Assembly (NCBI GenBank): GCA_007130025.1
Contig: SLTF01000049.1
Coordinates: forward strand, 1 to 11,625
Source: Spirochaetales bacterium
Lineage (GTDB): Bacteria > Spirochaetota > Spirochaetia > DSM-27196 > PWMO01
Length of the DNA stretch: 11,625 nt
Reading direction: 5' to 3'
The notes beneath the pieces were generated by a model that did not search any database, was not told the origin of the DNA, and saw only the letters and a program-made list of their open reading frames with translations. Below, one piece after another: positions 1 through 6,461 of the stretch (position 1 is its first letter; every line of letters starts with the position of its first letter). The position numbers and the translations under genes were made by a program.

Positions 1-154
1 CAAGAATGGCAAACTGCCCGATGGTCGGCGGGATGACCGGAGCAAGAAACCGCGCAAAGAGAATGAAGAGAACCAGAAAGACCAGGATCATCATCAGGAT
101 GTTGACCAGGGTCGCACCCAGTACAAAGAGCACCGTGTTTGCTTTCTTGTTCAT
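1..154 (-). CDS. Small membrane protein coupled to lspA (partial, cut by window edge)
   Basis: Only the first 51 residues are in the window; the 3' end lies beyond base 1. The protein begins MNKKANTVLFVLGATLVNIL. Residues 8-35 are an unbroken hydrophobic run, giving one clear membrane helix, and a second hydrophobic stretch seems to begin near residue 47. The start ATG (154-152) overlaps the lspA stop codon in an ATGA arrangement, and GGAGG lies 8 bases upstream inside the lspA coding region, so translation is probably coupled. I recall similar short KANT-type membrane proteins beside lspA in spirochaetes, but I cannot give a function. By position it could assist lipoprotein processing or envelope assembly, which is inference only. 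Confidence 0.75.
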   Translation of the reverse strand, partial: MNKKANTVLFVLGATLVNILMMILVFLVLFILFARFLAPVIPPTIGQFAIL

Positions 155-690
155 GATTGCTGCCTCCGCTCTTCCCACACCACCGACGCAATGAGCAGAA
201 TGCCACACACCACCACGGCCGAATCGGCAACGTTGAAGGTGGGCCACCGCTCGAGTCCAAAGAGGCCGTAGAACCGAACATCGATGAAGTCCACGACTCC
301 ATCGGGTCGGAAGATCCGGTCGATGAGGTTTCCGATGCCGCCCCCCACAATGCCGGCCACCGCCCATCGCTGCAGGCCGGTCAGCTCGTCGGTTCGCAGG
401 TAGTACCAGACCAGCCCGGCCAGCACCAGGATCGGAAGCGCGGTGAAGAGCACCGCTCGCACCGGCGCCGGTAGGTCGCGACCAATACTGAACGCCACAC
501 CGGGATTGCGCGCGTGGATGATCCGCAGGAAGTCGCCGATCACGCGCACGATGGTCCCCGACTCGTAAATGGGGTCGATCCACGCCACAATGAGCGCCTT
601 GGTCACCTGGTCGAGAATGACAATTGCCGCGGTGAGTACAAAGGGCAACAGGATGGCACGCGAAGGGGCACGTCTATTCATGGGTTCCAT
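151..690 (-). CDS. lspA: Lipoprotein signal peptidase (signal peptidase II) LspA
   Basis: LspA is the inner-membrane aspartic protease that removes the signal peptide from prolipoproteins after diacylglyceryl transfer. The 179-residue length is normal, with about four membrane helices (residues 12-36, 75-97, 108-124 and 157-171). The family signatures are all present: LDQVTK with D27, HARNPGVAF with N62, GGGIGNLIDR at 116-125, VVDF with D134 and FNVADS with D156. The last two Asp are the expected catalytic dyad. An open frame continues upstream to 789, inside the preceding gene, but the ATG at 690 is preferred: GGAG stands 8 to 9 bases upstream and the preceding stop is 14 bases away. A second ATG at 681 is possible. 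The gene is the middle of a three-gene minus-strand operon. Confidence 0.95.
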   Translation of the reverse strand: MEPMNRRAPSRAILLPFVLTAAIVILDQVTKALIVAWIDPIYESGTIVRVIGDFLRIIHARNPGVAFSIGRDLPAPVRAVLFTALPILVLAGLVWYYLRTDELTGLQRWAVAGIVGGGIGNLIDRIFRPDGVVDFIDVRFYGLFGLERWPTFNVADSAVVVCGILLIASVVWEERRQQS

Positions 691-704
691 ACTGGTGTCT
701 CCGC

Positions 705-1466
705 CTACAACCCGGTGGGGACGTCGATGAAGGTGGTACGAACCCCGGTCGCGTCGGCGAGCCGAATCGACAACAGACGAACGCCCCACGTCTCCGTCAG
801 ATAGTGCCCCCCGAAGATCACGTTGATCTTCTCTTCGAGCGCCCGATGGTAGACGGTGTGCTGGGCGTCACCCGTGATATAACAGTCGAGTCCTTCATCA
901 ATCGCCTGCCCCACCTCGTACGGAGCGCCGCCGGAGACCAGGCCCACGGACTGTATCTCCCTCGGGCCAAAGGGCAGCATGCTCAACGGAGCCTCGGTAC
1001 CGCCGAAGAGGGTAGTACAGATCTGCTCCATGCTCTGCGGGCTGGGGAGTCTGCCCGCGAACCCGATCTGGTGCCCCTTGTACCAGCCGAAGGGTCGTAT
1101 CTGTTCCAGCTCCAGGGCGGCAGCCATGCCGGCGTTGTTCCCAAACTCGGGGTTCATGTCCAGCGGCAGATGAGCCGCGTAGAGCGCCAGATCGTGCTCG
1201 ATGAGAAACCGGATTCGCTCGTAATGGGTACCCGTGATGGTGGACTCTTTTCCCCAGAACAGTCCGTGATGCACAAAAAGCACGTCCGCCTTCTGCTCCA
1301 CCGCGCGCTGAAACGTCTCCATACACGCATCAACCGCAAAAGCCACGCACGAGACTTCCGGGTTCTTTCGTTCGACCTGAATCCCGTTGAGCGAGTTATC
1401 CACCGAAGCCATCGCGTCAATGTTCATCTGATCGCGCAGCCACATATCCAGTTCGACCATTCGCAT
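705..1466 (-). CDS. DUF34/Nif3-like di-metal protein (YbgI/YqfO family)
   Basis: This 253-residue protein belongs to the widespread Nif3/DUF34 family (E. coli YbgI), metal-binding proteins sometimes labelled GTP cyclohydrolase I type 2, a label that is doubtful. The metal ligands are all in place: FVHHG with H66 and H67, AAHLPLD with H99 and D103, and GGHYLTETWGV with H221 and E225. An early NSLNGIQV motif (24-31) matches the family's usual DNSxNGLQV-type segment. The cellular role of the family is unsettled. It is the first gene of the operon with lspA. Possible starts are ATG at 1475, 1466 and 1460. I chose 1466 because a consensus -10 box (TATAAT, 1479-1474) overlaps the 1475 ATG, so that codon would not be on the transcript; the mRNA then begins almost exactly at 1466 and no Shine-Dalgarno is visible. 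Confidence 0.88.
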   Translation of the reverse strand: MRMVELDMWLRDQMNIDAMASVDNSLNGIQVERKNPEVSCVAFAVDACMETFQRAVEQKADVLFVHHGLFWGKESTITGTHYERIRFLIEHDLALYAAHLPLDMNPEFGNNAGMAAALELEQIRPFGWYKGHQIGFAGRLPSPQSMEQICTTLFGGTEAPLSMLPFGPREIQSVGLVSGGAPYEVGQAIDEGLDCYITGDAQHTVYHRALEEKINVIFGGHYLTETWGVRLLSIRLADATGVRTTFIDVPTGL

Positions 1467-1473
1467 GCCCGTC

Positions 1474-1501
1474 ATTATAGCGGGAGGCCGGGTTTTGACA
1501 A
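1474..1501 (-). promoter_or_regulatory. Sigma70-type promoter for the Nif3-family/lspA operon
   Basis: On the minus strand TTGTCA (1501-1496) is followed after 16 bases by a perfect TATAAT (1479-1474). The predicted transcription start falls at 1467 or 1466, on or one base before an ATG. This implies a leaderless or almost leaderless message. The -35 box lies inside the left arm of the perfect inverted repeat at 1498-1527. Confidence 0.7.
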
Positions 1502-1527
1502 CCGCGCGGGCGCGCGGGCGCGGTTGT
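1498..1527. repeat. Perfect inverted repeat between divergent promoters
   Basis: The arms ACAACCGCGC (1498-1507) and GCGCGGTTGT (1518-1527) are exact reverse complements, separated by ten G/C-only bases. The outer TTGT of each arm forms part of a -35 box facing outward: TTGTCA on the minus strand and TTGTAT on the plus strand. It could be a repressor operator shared by both directions or simply a symmetric bidirectional promoter. No protein can be named for it. Confidence 0.65.
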
Positions 1528-1552
1528 ATCTTGACGGTGGAAATAGTATCTT
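1524..1552 (+). promoter_or_regulatory. Probable promoter for the LonB-like protease gene
   Basis: TTGTAT (1524-1529), a 17-base spacer and TATCTT (1547-1552) give a moderate sigma70 match, starting a leader of about 34 bases before the ATG at 1593. The alternative -35 TTGACG (1531-1536) is a better box, but 17 bases on it has only GCGTTT as a -10. An 11-base near-direct repeat, GTATCTTGRCG, occurs at 1526-1536 and 1546-1556, exactly 20 bases apart. It makes the choice of boxes ambiguous and might itself be a regulator site. Confidence 0.45.
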
Positions 1553-1592
1553 GGCGTTTACCCCATCGAACCCAACAGGTACACGCGTCGCC

Positions 1593-4055
1593 ATGAGTCA
1601 ACAACCGTCTCCTTCAACCAATACTCCCATCGATTCCATCGACGGACAACCTCACATCTCGTCTGCGCTCCGGGTCCACGACGATCTGATCCGGTTTGCC
1701 ATAACCGAAGACGACATAAGCCGCCTGGACAACGGCGACCGCGAGTTTGACATCATTGGCCAGCCGCGGGCCCTGCGCGCCCTTCATATGGCGCTCCAGA
1801 TGCGTGGCCGCGGTTACAACCTGTTTGTAACCGGCGTGCCCGGCACCGGCCGACGCTCGGCGGTGTTTCAGGTGGCGGAGCAGTATCGCGACGACACTTC
1901 CCGGCTCAAGGACTACGCCTACGTGTTCAACTTCCGGCGCCACGACCGCCCCAGGCTCCTTACCTTCGCCCCCGGCGCCGGCGACCGGTTTCGCGCAGCC
2001 GTCAAGGCTCTGGTGGAAACGGTGCAGCGCAGCCTGGAGGCGCTGTCGGAGAACCGCGGCTTTACCGAGCAGCGCGACCGCATCATCATCGAAGCCGAGG
2101 GAAGGGAAAACCGCGCGCTGCGAGACTTCGAGGGACGGCTTGGGAAGGAAGGCTTCCAGATCGTCCAGGTAGAAGACAGCCAGGACCAGCGCACCGATAT
2201 CGCTCCCGTGGTTGACGGAGAGGCCACCAGCTTTGACGCCGTGCAGAAGCGGGTTAACGGTGGTGAGATCGAAGAGTCTCACTGGCGGGCGCTGCGGGAG
2301 AAGTACTACCAGTACATGGACGAGATGAACCAGATCTTCATCCGGCTGCGCGGAGAGCGCTCGCGCGTAGAGCAGTCGCTCAAGGAGCTCCGCGTAGGCG
2401 CGGTGGCACCGCATCTGGAGGCGGCGATTGCAGAGATTCGAACAACCTTCGAAGGCGAGGAGATCCACGGCTGGCTCGACGAGCTTCGCACCGACATGGT
2501 GGAAAACATCGAATGGTTCATGCCCGCCGACAACGACGCGCCGCAGGACGAACCCGGCGAACCGCAGCTCGCGCGCTACGATGTCAACGTGATTGTCGAC
2601 CACGGCAGCACCGCCCGGGCTCCGCTGATCTTTGAGAGCCACCCCGACTACCAGAAGCTCTTTGGGTCGCAGGAGTTTTCGCTTGAACCCACCGGGGAAG
2701 CGCGCAGCAGCTTCATGATGCTGCGCGCCGGCGCCCTGCTCAGCGCCTCCGGCGGTTTTCTGGTTCTCCGCGCCGAAGACGTGATTCCCCACGATGAGCT
2801 CTGGAACGCACTGAAGCGCGCCATCAACGACGCCAGGGCCGAGATCCGCCCGGTGCCGGGTCCCTTTCCGGTGCAGGCCGGCGCGCTCAAGCCCGAGCCC
2901 GCCCCCATCGACGTCAAGGTCATTCTCACCGGACCAGAGCCGCTCTACGACATCCTTTTCAATCAGGACGAGGAGTTTGGCAAGCTGTTCAAGGTTCCCG
3001 CCGAGTTTGACTCCATGATGAACCGTACGGATGAGACCACCCGCGAGTACGTGGGTTTCACGCGGATGATCTCCCGCGATGAGGGGCTGCTCCCGCTGGA
3101 GCCGTCGGGCGTTGCCGCGATTGTGGAATATGGAATCCGGCTCTCCGAGTTTCGCGACAAGCTGAGCACCCGCTTCTCGCTGGTGGCCGACGTCATGCGC
3201 GAGGCCGACCACTGGGCGCGCAGCGAAGGCCGCACGACCATCGACCGGGCGGTCATCAACCGTACCCTCGCGGAACGCCGATTCCTCTACAATCTGCCCG
3301 AAGAAAAAATCGACGAGCAGATCATCTCCGGTGAGCTGTTGATTGGGGTCACCGGAAGCGCGGTGGGTCGCATCAACGGCCTGGCCGTGATCGACCGCGG
3401 TTTCTACGCCTTCGCCCGCCCCATGCTCATTACCGCGCGCACCGCCCCCGGCAGCGACGGCATCATCAACATCGAACGCGAATCAGGGCTCTCCGGCGAG
3501 CTGCACGACAAGGGCATCTACATCCTTGAGGGCTTTCTCCAATCCAAGTACGCCAAGGATTTTCCGTTGTCCATCACCGCGAGCGTCTGCTTCGAGCAGT
3601 CCTACGTGGAGGTGGACGGTGATTCCGCTTCCTCGGCCGAGGTCTACGTACTGCTCAGTTCCATTGCCGAAGTTCCGCTGCGGCAGGACATCGCGGTGAC
3701 CGGTTCGGTCAACCAGATGGGTGAGATCCAGCCCGTGGGCGGCATCAGCGAAAAAATCGAGGGCTTCTTTGCGGTCTGCAAGTATCTCGGCCTCACCGGT
3801 ACGCAGGGCGTCATTATTCCGCGCCAGAACCTGCCGAACCTCATCCTCGATCGCGAAGTCCAGGAGGCCATACTCGACCGCCGCTTCCACATCTATGCCG
3901 TTGCCACCATCGACGAAGGGCTCGAAATCCTCACCGGAATGGATGCCGGCGCCCGCAGCGCCCGTGGACGCTTTGAAGGTGGCACCGTCAACGCCGTGGT
4001 CGAGCGGCGACTTCGCGAGATGGCCCACCAGGTGAAGAGCTTCGGCGGAAATTGA
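1593..4055 (+). CDS. LonB-like ATP-dependent protease (AAA_32 plus Lon S16 domain)
   Basis: The 820-residue protein has the architecture of bacterial LonB-like proteases (AAA_32 plus peptidase S16), not classical LonA. An N-terminal ATP-binding region carries GVPGTGRRS (81-89), a Walker A in which the usual Lys is Arg, a variant I recall from this family. A charged helical insert spans roughly residues 120-290, and a Walker-B-like strand GGFLVLRAED follows. The C-terminal protease domain has S678 in GDSAS and K721 in GGISEKIEG, a Ser-Lys dyad with the same 43-residue spacing as E. coli Lon (S679/K722). No membrane segment is visible, so it should be cytosolic and degrade damaged or regulatory proteins. 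The frame stays open upstream to 804, antisense to the Nif3-family gene; the first ATG past the divergent promoter, at 1593, is chosen. No convincing ribosome binding site precedes it. Confidence 0.92.
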   Translation: MSQQPSPSTNTPIDSIDGQPHISSALRVHDDLIRFAITEDDISRLDNGDREFDIIGQPRALRALHMALQMRGRGYNLFVTGVPGTGRRSAVFQVAEQYRDDTSRLKDYAYVFNFRRHDRPRLLTFAPGAGDRFRAAVKALVETVQRSLEALSENRGFTEQRDRIIIEAEGRENRALRDFEGRLGKEGFQIVQVEDSQDQRTDIAPVVDGEATSFDAVQKRVNGGEIEESHWRALREKYYQYMDEMNQIFIRLRGERSRVEQSLKELRVGAVAPHLEAAIAEIRTTFEGEEIHGWLDELRTDMVENIEWFMPADNDAPQDEPGEPQLARYDVNVIVDHGSTARAPLIFESHPDYQKLFGSQEFSLEPTGEARSSFMMLRAGALLSASGGFLVLRAEDVIPHDELWNALKRAINDARAEIRPVPGPFPVQAGALKPEPAPIDVKVILTGPEPLYDILFNQDEEFGKLFKVPAEFDSMMNRTDETTREYVGFTRMISRDEGLLPLEPSGVAAIVEYGIRLSEFRDKLSTRFSLVADVMREADHWARSEGRTTIDRAVINRTLAERRFLYNLPEEKIDEQIISGELLIGVTGSAVGRINGLAVIDRGFYAFARPMLITARTAPGSDGIINIERESGLSGELHDKGIYILEGFLQSKYAKDFPLSITASVCFEQSYVEVDGDSASSAEVYVLLSSIAEVPLRQDIAVTGSVNQMGEIQPVGGISEKIEGFFAVCKYLGLTGTQGVIIPRQNLPNLILDREVQEAILDRRFHIYAVATIDEGLEILTGMDAGARSARGRFEGGTVNAVVERRLREMAHQVKSFGGN

Positions 4056-4089
4056 GTAGCCCGCGCCAACCGGTTGCCCCGAGCTATGC

Positions 4090-4110
4090 CGCGCGGAACA
4101 GATCCGCGTG
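4090..4110 (+). other. Short hairpin downstream of the protease gene
   Basis: An 8-bp stem (4090-4097 with 4103-4110, one G-T pair) closes a 5-base loop, 34 bases after the protease stop. No run of T follows, so it is at best a weak terminator or an mRNA 3' stabiliser. Confidence 0.3.
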
Positions 4111-4117
4111 CATAAAC

Positions 4118-4146
4118 TTGACAACGCGGGACCGGACCGCGATACT
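4118..4146 (+). promoter_or_regulatory. Sigma70-type promoter for the GHKL-HDOD gene
   Basis: A perfect TTGACA (4118-4123) is followed after 17 bases by GATACT (4141-4146), which matches TATAAT at four of six positions. Transcription should start near 4153, giving a leader of about 23 bases that contains AGGCGG (4165-4170), 5 bases before the GTG start. Confidence 0.7.
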
Positions 4147-4175
4147 ACGTACTATACATTTTTCAGGCGGCGTCG

Positions 4176-5666
4176 GTGGCAAAAAAAGTCGATGTAGAGA
4201 AGGTTCTCCAGGCAGCACGAAGCTCAATTCCTCTGACGGTCAAATCCTACACATTGCCGCACGAGACCGAGATCTACCTCGAAGAGATCCTGGGCCACTT
4301 CCTCAAGGAGATGGGCCAGGAGAAGCTGAAAGATCCGCTCGCCTACTGCCTGCGCGAGCTGGCGGTCAACGCCAAGAAGGCCAACACCAAGCGCGTCTAC
4401 TTCCAGGAGAAACGTCTCGACCTGGAAACTGATTCCGACTACGTCGAGGGAATGAAACACTTCAAGCAGGAGACCCTCGACAACATCAACCACTACCTGG
4501 AGAAGCAGAAAGAGGCCGGTCTCTACGTGAAGGTGATCTTTCACTCCAAGGGGCGTGACCTCCATCTTTACGTAGTGAACAACGCGACGATCACCCGCAA
4601 AGAGCAGATCCGCATCTACGACCGCATCGCCCGGTCGCGCGCCTTCGGTTCCCTGGAAGAGGCGCTCACCACCGTGCTCGACGACTCCGAGGGCGCGGGG
4701 TTGGGCATTGTCATCCTGGTGCTGATGCTGAAGAAGATCGGCCTGGACGAGGATGCGTTTGACATCGATGTCGAGGGCGATGAGACCATCGCCAAAATCG
4801 TGGTCCCGATGTCCAAGGTTCGCCTTGAGAGCCTGGAACTGATCTCCGAGCAGATCGTGCGCGAGATCGACTCGCTGCCGCGCTTCCCGGAGAACATCGT
4901 CAGTCTGCAGCGCATGATTGGCGATCCCGACGCAGAGATCACCGCCATTGCCCGCTCCATCAGTACCGATCCGGCGCTCACCGCGGACCTCCTCAAGGTG
5001 GTGAACTCGGCTGCCTTCATGCTGCCGAAGAAGGTGGACAACATCGTTGAAGCGGTGAAGCTCGTCGGAATGCGCGGCCTTCGCAACCTGCTCTACTCCT
5101 ACGGAACGCAGAAGATCCTCGGCTCCGAAACGGCGGAGACCAAGAAGCTCTGGGAGCACAGCTATCGCACGGCGTTCTACGCCTACAATCTGGCTAAGAA
5201 CCTCAGCCGCAAGAAAGAGATCCTCGACGACGTCTACGTTGGCGGCATCCTCCACGACATGGGAAAGATCATCTTCTCCTCCGTTCACCCGGACCTGATG
5301 AACAAGATCAACAGCTTCTGCCGGGATAAGGCGATTCCGTCGGAGATATTCGAAGACCTTGCAGCCGGACTCAACCACTCTGAGATCGGTGCGATGATTG
5401 CCGAAAACTGGAACTTCCCCGAGGCGCTCATCAACGCAATCAAGTATCACCACACTCCGCACAGCGCACCGCCGCCCTTCCGTGATGTGGTCTACACGGT
5501 CTACCTGGCAAACGCCCTCTGTCACGTGCGCGATGCCGGCATCGGAATTGAACAGATCGATCCCTCGGTGCTCTCGTCGTTCAAGATCGTAACCGAAGAG
5601 CAGCTGAAGACCATCGAATCCCGCCTCGACGCGGCCTTCGCCCGGGAATCGGTCGCATCCATCTGA
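4176..5666 (+). CDS. GHKL ATPase-like/HDOD fusion, putative signalling protein
   Basis: This 496-residue protein has two parts. Residues about 20-215 resemble a histidine-kinase-type (GHKL) ATP-binding fold: an N-box ELAVNAKKAN with E61 and N65, and a glycine loop EGAGLGIVILV (172-182). The D-box is degenerate, VVNNATIT (133-140) in place of the usual VxDxGxGI, so ATP binding is doubtful. No phosphoacceptor His domain is seen. Residues about 225-440 are an HDOD domain, with PRFPENIVSLQRMIGDP, TDPALTADLLKVVNSAAF, LWEHSYRTA (H328), GGILHDMGK (H360, D361), NHSEIG (H401) and KYHHTP (H425, H426). HDOD proteins act in signalling, often linked to cyclic-di-GMP or stress. The GTG start has AGGCGG 5 bases upstream; the first Met codon inside lies too far in. 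It has its own promoter and appears monocistronic. Confidence 0.85.
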   Translation: MAKKVDVEKVLQAARSSIPLTVKSYTLPHETEIYLEEILGHFLKEMGQEKLKDPLAYCLRELAVNAKKANTKRVYFQEKRLDLETDSDYVEGMKHFKQETLDNINHYLEKQKEAGLYVKVIFHSKGRDLHLYVVNNATITRKEQIRIYDRIARSRAFGSLEEALTTVLDDSEGAGLGIVILVLMLKKIGLDEDAFDIDVEGDETIAKIVVPMSKVRLESLELISEQIVREIDSLPRFPENIVSLQRMIGDPDAEITAIARSISTDPALTADLLKVVNSAAFMLPKKVDNIVEAVKLVGMRGLRNLLYSYGTQKILGSETAETKKLWEHSYRTAFYAYNLAKNLSRKKEILDDVYVGGILHDMGKIIFSSVHPDLMNKINSFCRDKAIPSEIFEDLAAGLNHSEIGAMIAENWNFPEALINAIKYHHTPHSAPPPFRDVVYTVYLANALCHVRDAGIGIEQIDPSVLSSFKIVTEEQLKTIESRLDAAFARESVASI

Positions 5667-5681
5667 TCACACCCCGTGATC
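5665..5681 (+). other. Hairpin overlapping the stop codon of the HDOD gene
   Basis: GATCAC and GTGATC pair around a 5-base loop (ACCCC), beginning within the TGA stop codon. The stem is only 6 bp and the nearest T run (5697-5700) lies 15 bases downstream, so it is a weak candidate terminator. Confidence 0.25.
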
Positions 5682-5711
5682 CGCTGCAGAGCACAGTTTT
5701 CGCACCACCTC

Positions 5712-5740
5712 TTGACTAAACCGTTCCAATATAGTAATTT
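5712..5740 (+). promoter_or_regulatory. Promoter of the glutaredoxin/OsmC operon
   Basis: TTGACT (5712-5717), a 17-base spacer and TAATTT (5735-5740) lie in a markedly AT-rich patch (5725-5755) in otherwise GC-rich DNA. Other -10 choices in the patch, such as TATAAA just downstream, cannot be excluded. Confidence 0.55.
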
Positions 5741-5768
5741 TCATATATAAATTGTGACGGAGGCAATC

Positions 5769-5999
5769 ATGGCAATCAAGCTCTACACAACACCCAGCTG
5801 CGGGTACTGCACTCAGATTAAACGCTACTTCAAGGAGAACCGGGTTCCCTTCACCGAGTACAACGTTGCCGGCGATCTCAAGCGGGCCGACGAAATGATG
5901 AAGAAATCAGGCCAGATGGGAGTGCCCGTGGTCGACATTCACGGCCGCGTCATTGTAGGGTTCAACAAAACAGAAATCGACCGCGCCCTGCGGAGGTAG
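5769..5999 (+). CDS. Small glutaredoxin-like thiol-disulfide oxidoreductase (YruB/NrdH type)
   Basis: The product has 76 residues, a minimal thioredoxin fold. The redox motif is CGYC (C11 and C14) after the first strand, MAIKLYTTPS. The cis-Pro segment is MGVPVV (P53), followed by GRVIVGFNKTEI, which matches the glutaredoxin-like YruB family and also NrdH-redoxins. It should act in the cytosol as an electron donor, either with glutathione-type or low-molecular thiols or through thioredoxin reductase; the sequence does not decide which. The ATG at 5769 is chosen over an in-frame GTG at 5754 because GGAGG (5759-5763) stands 5 bases before it. It is the first gene of a two-gene operon with the OsmC protein, 8 bases apart, so its natural partner may be that peroxidase. 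Confidence 0.9.
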   Translation: MAIKLYTTPSCGYCTQIKRYFKENRVPFTEYNVAGDLKRADEMMKKSGQMGVPVVDIHGRVIVGFNKTEIDRALRR

Positions 6000-6007
6000 A
6001 GGCACCT

Positions 6008-6421
6008 ATGGGATACGACACCCGGGCCGTGCTCAAGAGCGGCATGGCTTTTGACATCGAACAGCACGGACACCACCTGACCGCTGATGCGGATTCGTCA
6101 CACGGGGGCACGGGCTACGGCCCCTCACCACGGTCGCTGATGCTCTCCGCCCTGTCCGGATGTACCGGAATGGATGTGGTTGCCATACTCGGCAAGATGC
6201 AGATGCCCTACGACAGCTTCGCCCTGGAAATCAGCGCAACCGGAGCGGATCAGCATCCACACGTCTTCACCGCGGTGCACATCAAGTACCTCTTTACCGG
6301 CGCAGAGGTAGACACCGCAAAGGTAGAGAAGGCGGTCAAGCTGTCATTGGAAAAATACTGCCCGGTGGCGGCAACGCTGAAGCACACCGCGACCATCACC
6401 TGGGAGGTGGTGGCCTCCTGA
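6008..6421 (+). CDS. OsmC/Ohr-family thiol peroxidase
   Basis: The 137-residue protein has the OsmC fold length and both conserved cysteines: C52 in LSGCTGMDVV and C118 in EKYCPVAATL. In characterised members this pair reduces organic or fatty-acid hydroperoxides through a disulfide that is then reduced by a dithiol. The GYGPSPRSLMLSAL segment (36-49) is the typical N-terminal part of the long active-site helix. The layout is closer to the general OsmC/YhfA group than to classical Ohr, so the substrate is not certain. AGAGG (5998-6002) overlaps the stop codon of the preceding glutaredoxin-like gene and sits 5 bases before the ATG, which implies translational coupling. The pair plausibly forms a peroxide-reducing unit, by inference from context. 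Its stop lies 3 bases from that of the convergent methyltransferase. Confidence 0.92.
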   Translation: MGYDTRAVLKSGMAFDIEQHGHHLTADADSSHGGTGYGPSPRSLMLSALSGCTGMDVVAILGKMQMPYDSFALEISATGADQHPHVFTAVHIKYLFTGAEVDTAKVEKAVKLSLEKYCPVAATLKHTATITWEVVAS

Positions 6422-6461
6422 CCATCACCCTGCCGCCCCGTTGCTGACGGCAAGCCACCAC
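6407..6461. other. Nested hairpin at the convergent gene ends
   Basis: GTGGTGGC (6407-6414) pairs with GCCACCAC (6454-6461), and inside it TGCCG (6431-6435) pairs with CGGCA (6448-6452). The structure covers both stop codons, where the two genes leave no free space for a terminator. There is no T run on either strand, so a terminator role is only possible. Confidence 0.25.

Noticed and set aside
1498..1527. Inverted repeat as an intrinsic terminator
   Set aside because: It lies between two divergent gene starts, has a ten-base G/C loop and no following T run, so regulation is the better reading.
804..1592. Long open plus-strand frame in line with the LonB-like protease start
   Set aside because: It is antisense to the Nif3-family gene, whose metal motifs are intact, and crosses the divergent promoter region. 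Its translation has no recognisable domain, so it is a by-product of high GC content.
1614..3212. 532-residue open frame on the minus strand
   Set aside because: It lies wholly antisense to the protease gene, and its product is a low-complexity mix of G, A, V, H and L with no known motif.
4224..5525. 433-residue open frame on the minus strand
   Set aside because: It is antisense to the GHKL-HDOD gene, whose promoter, ribosome binding site and domains are clear. The product is rich in V, D, L and H as expected of a shadow frame.
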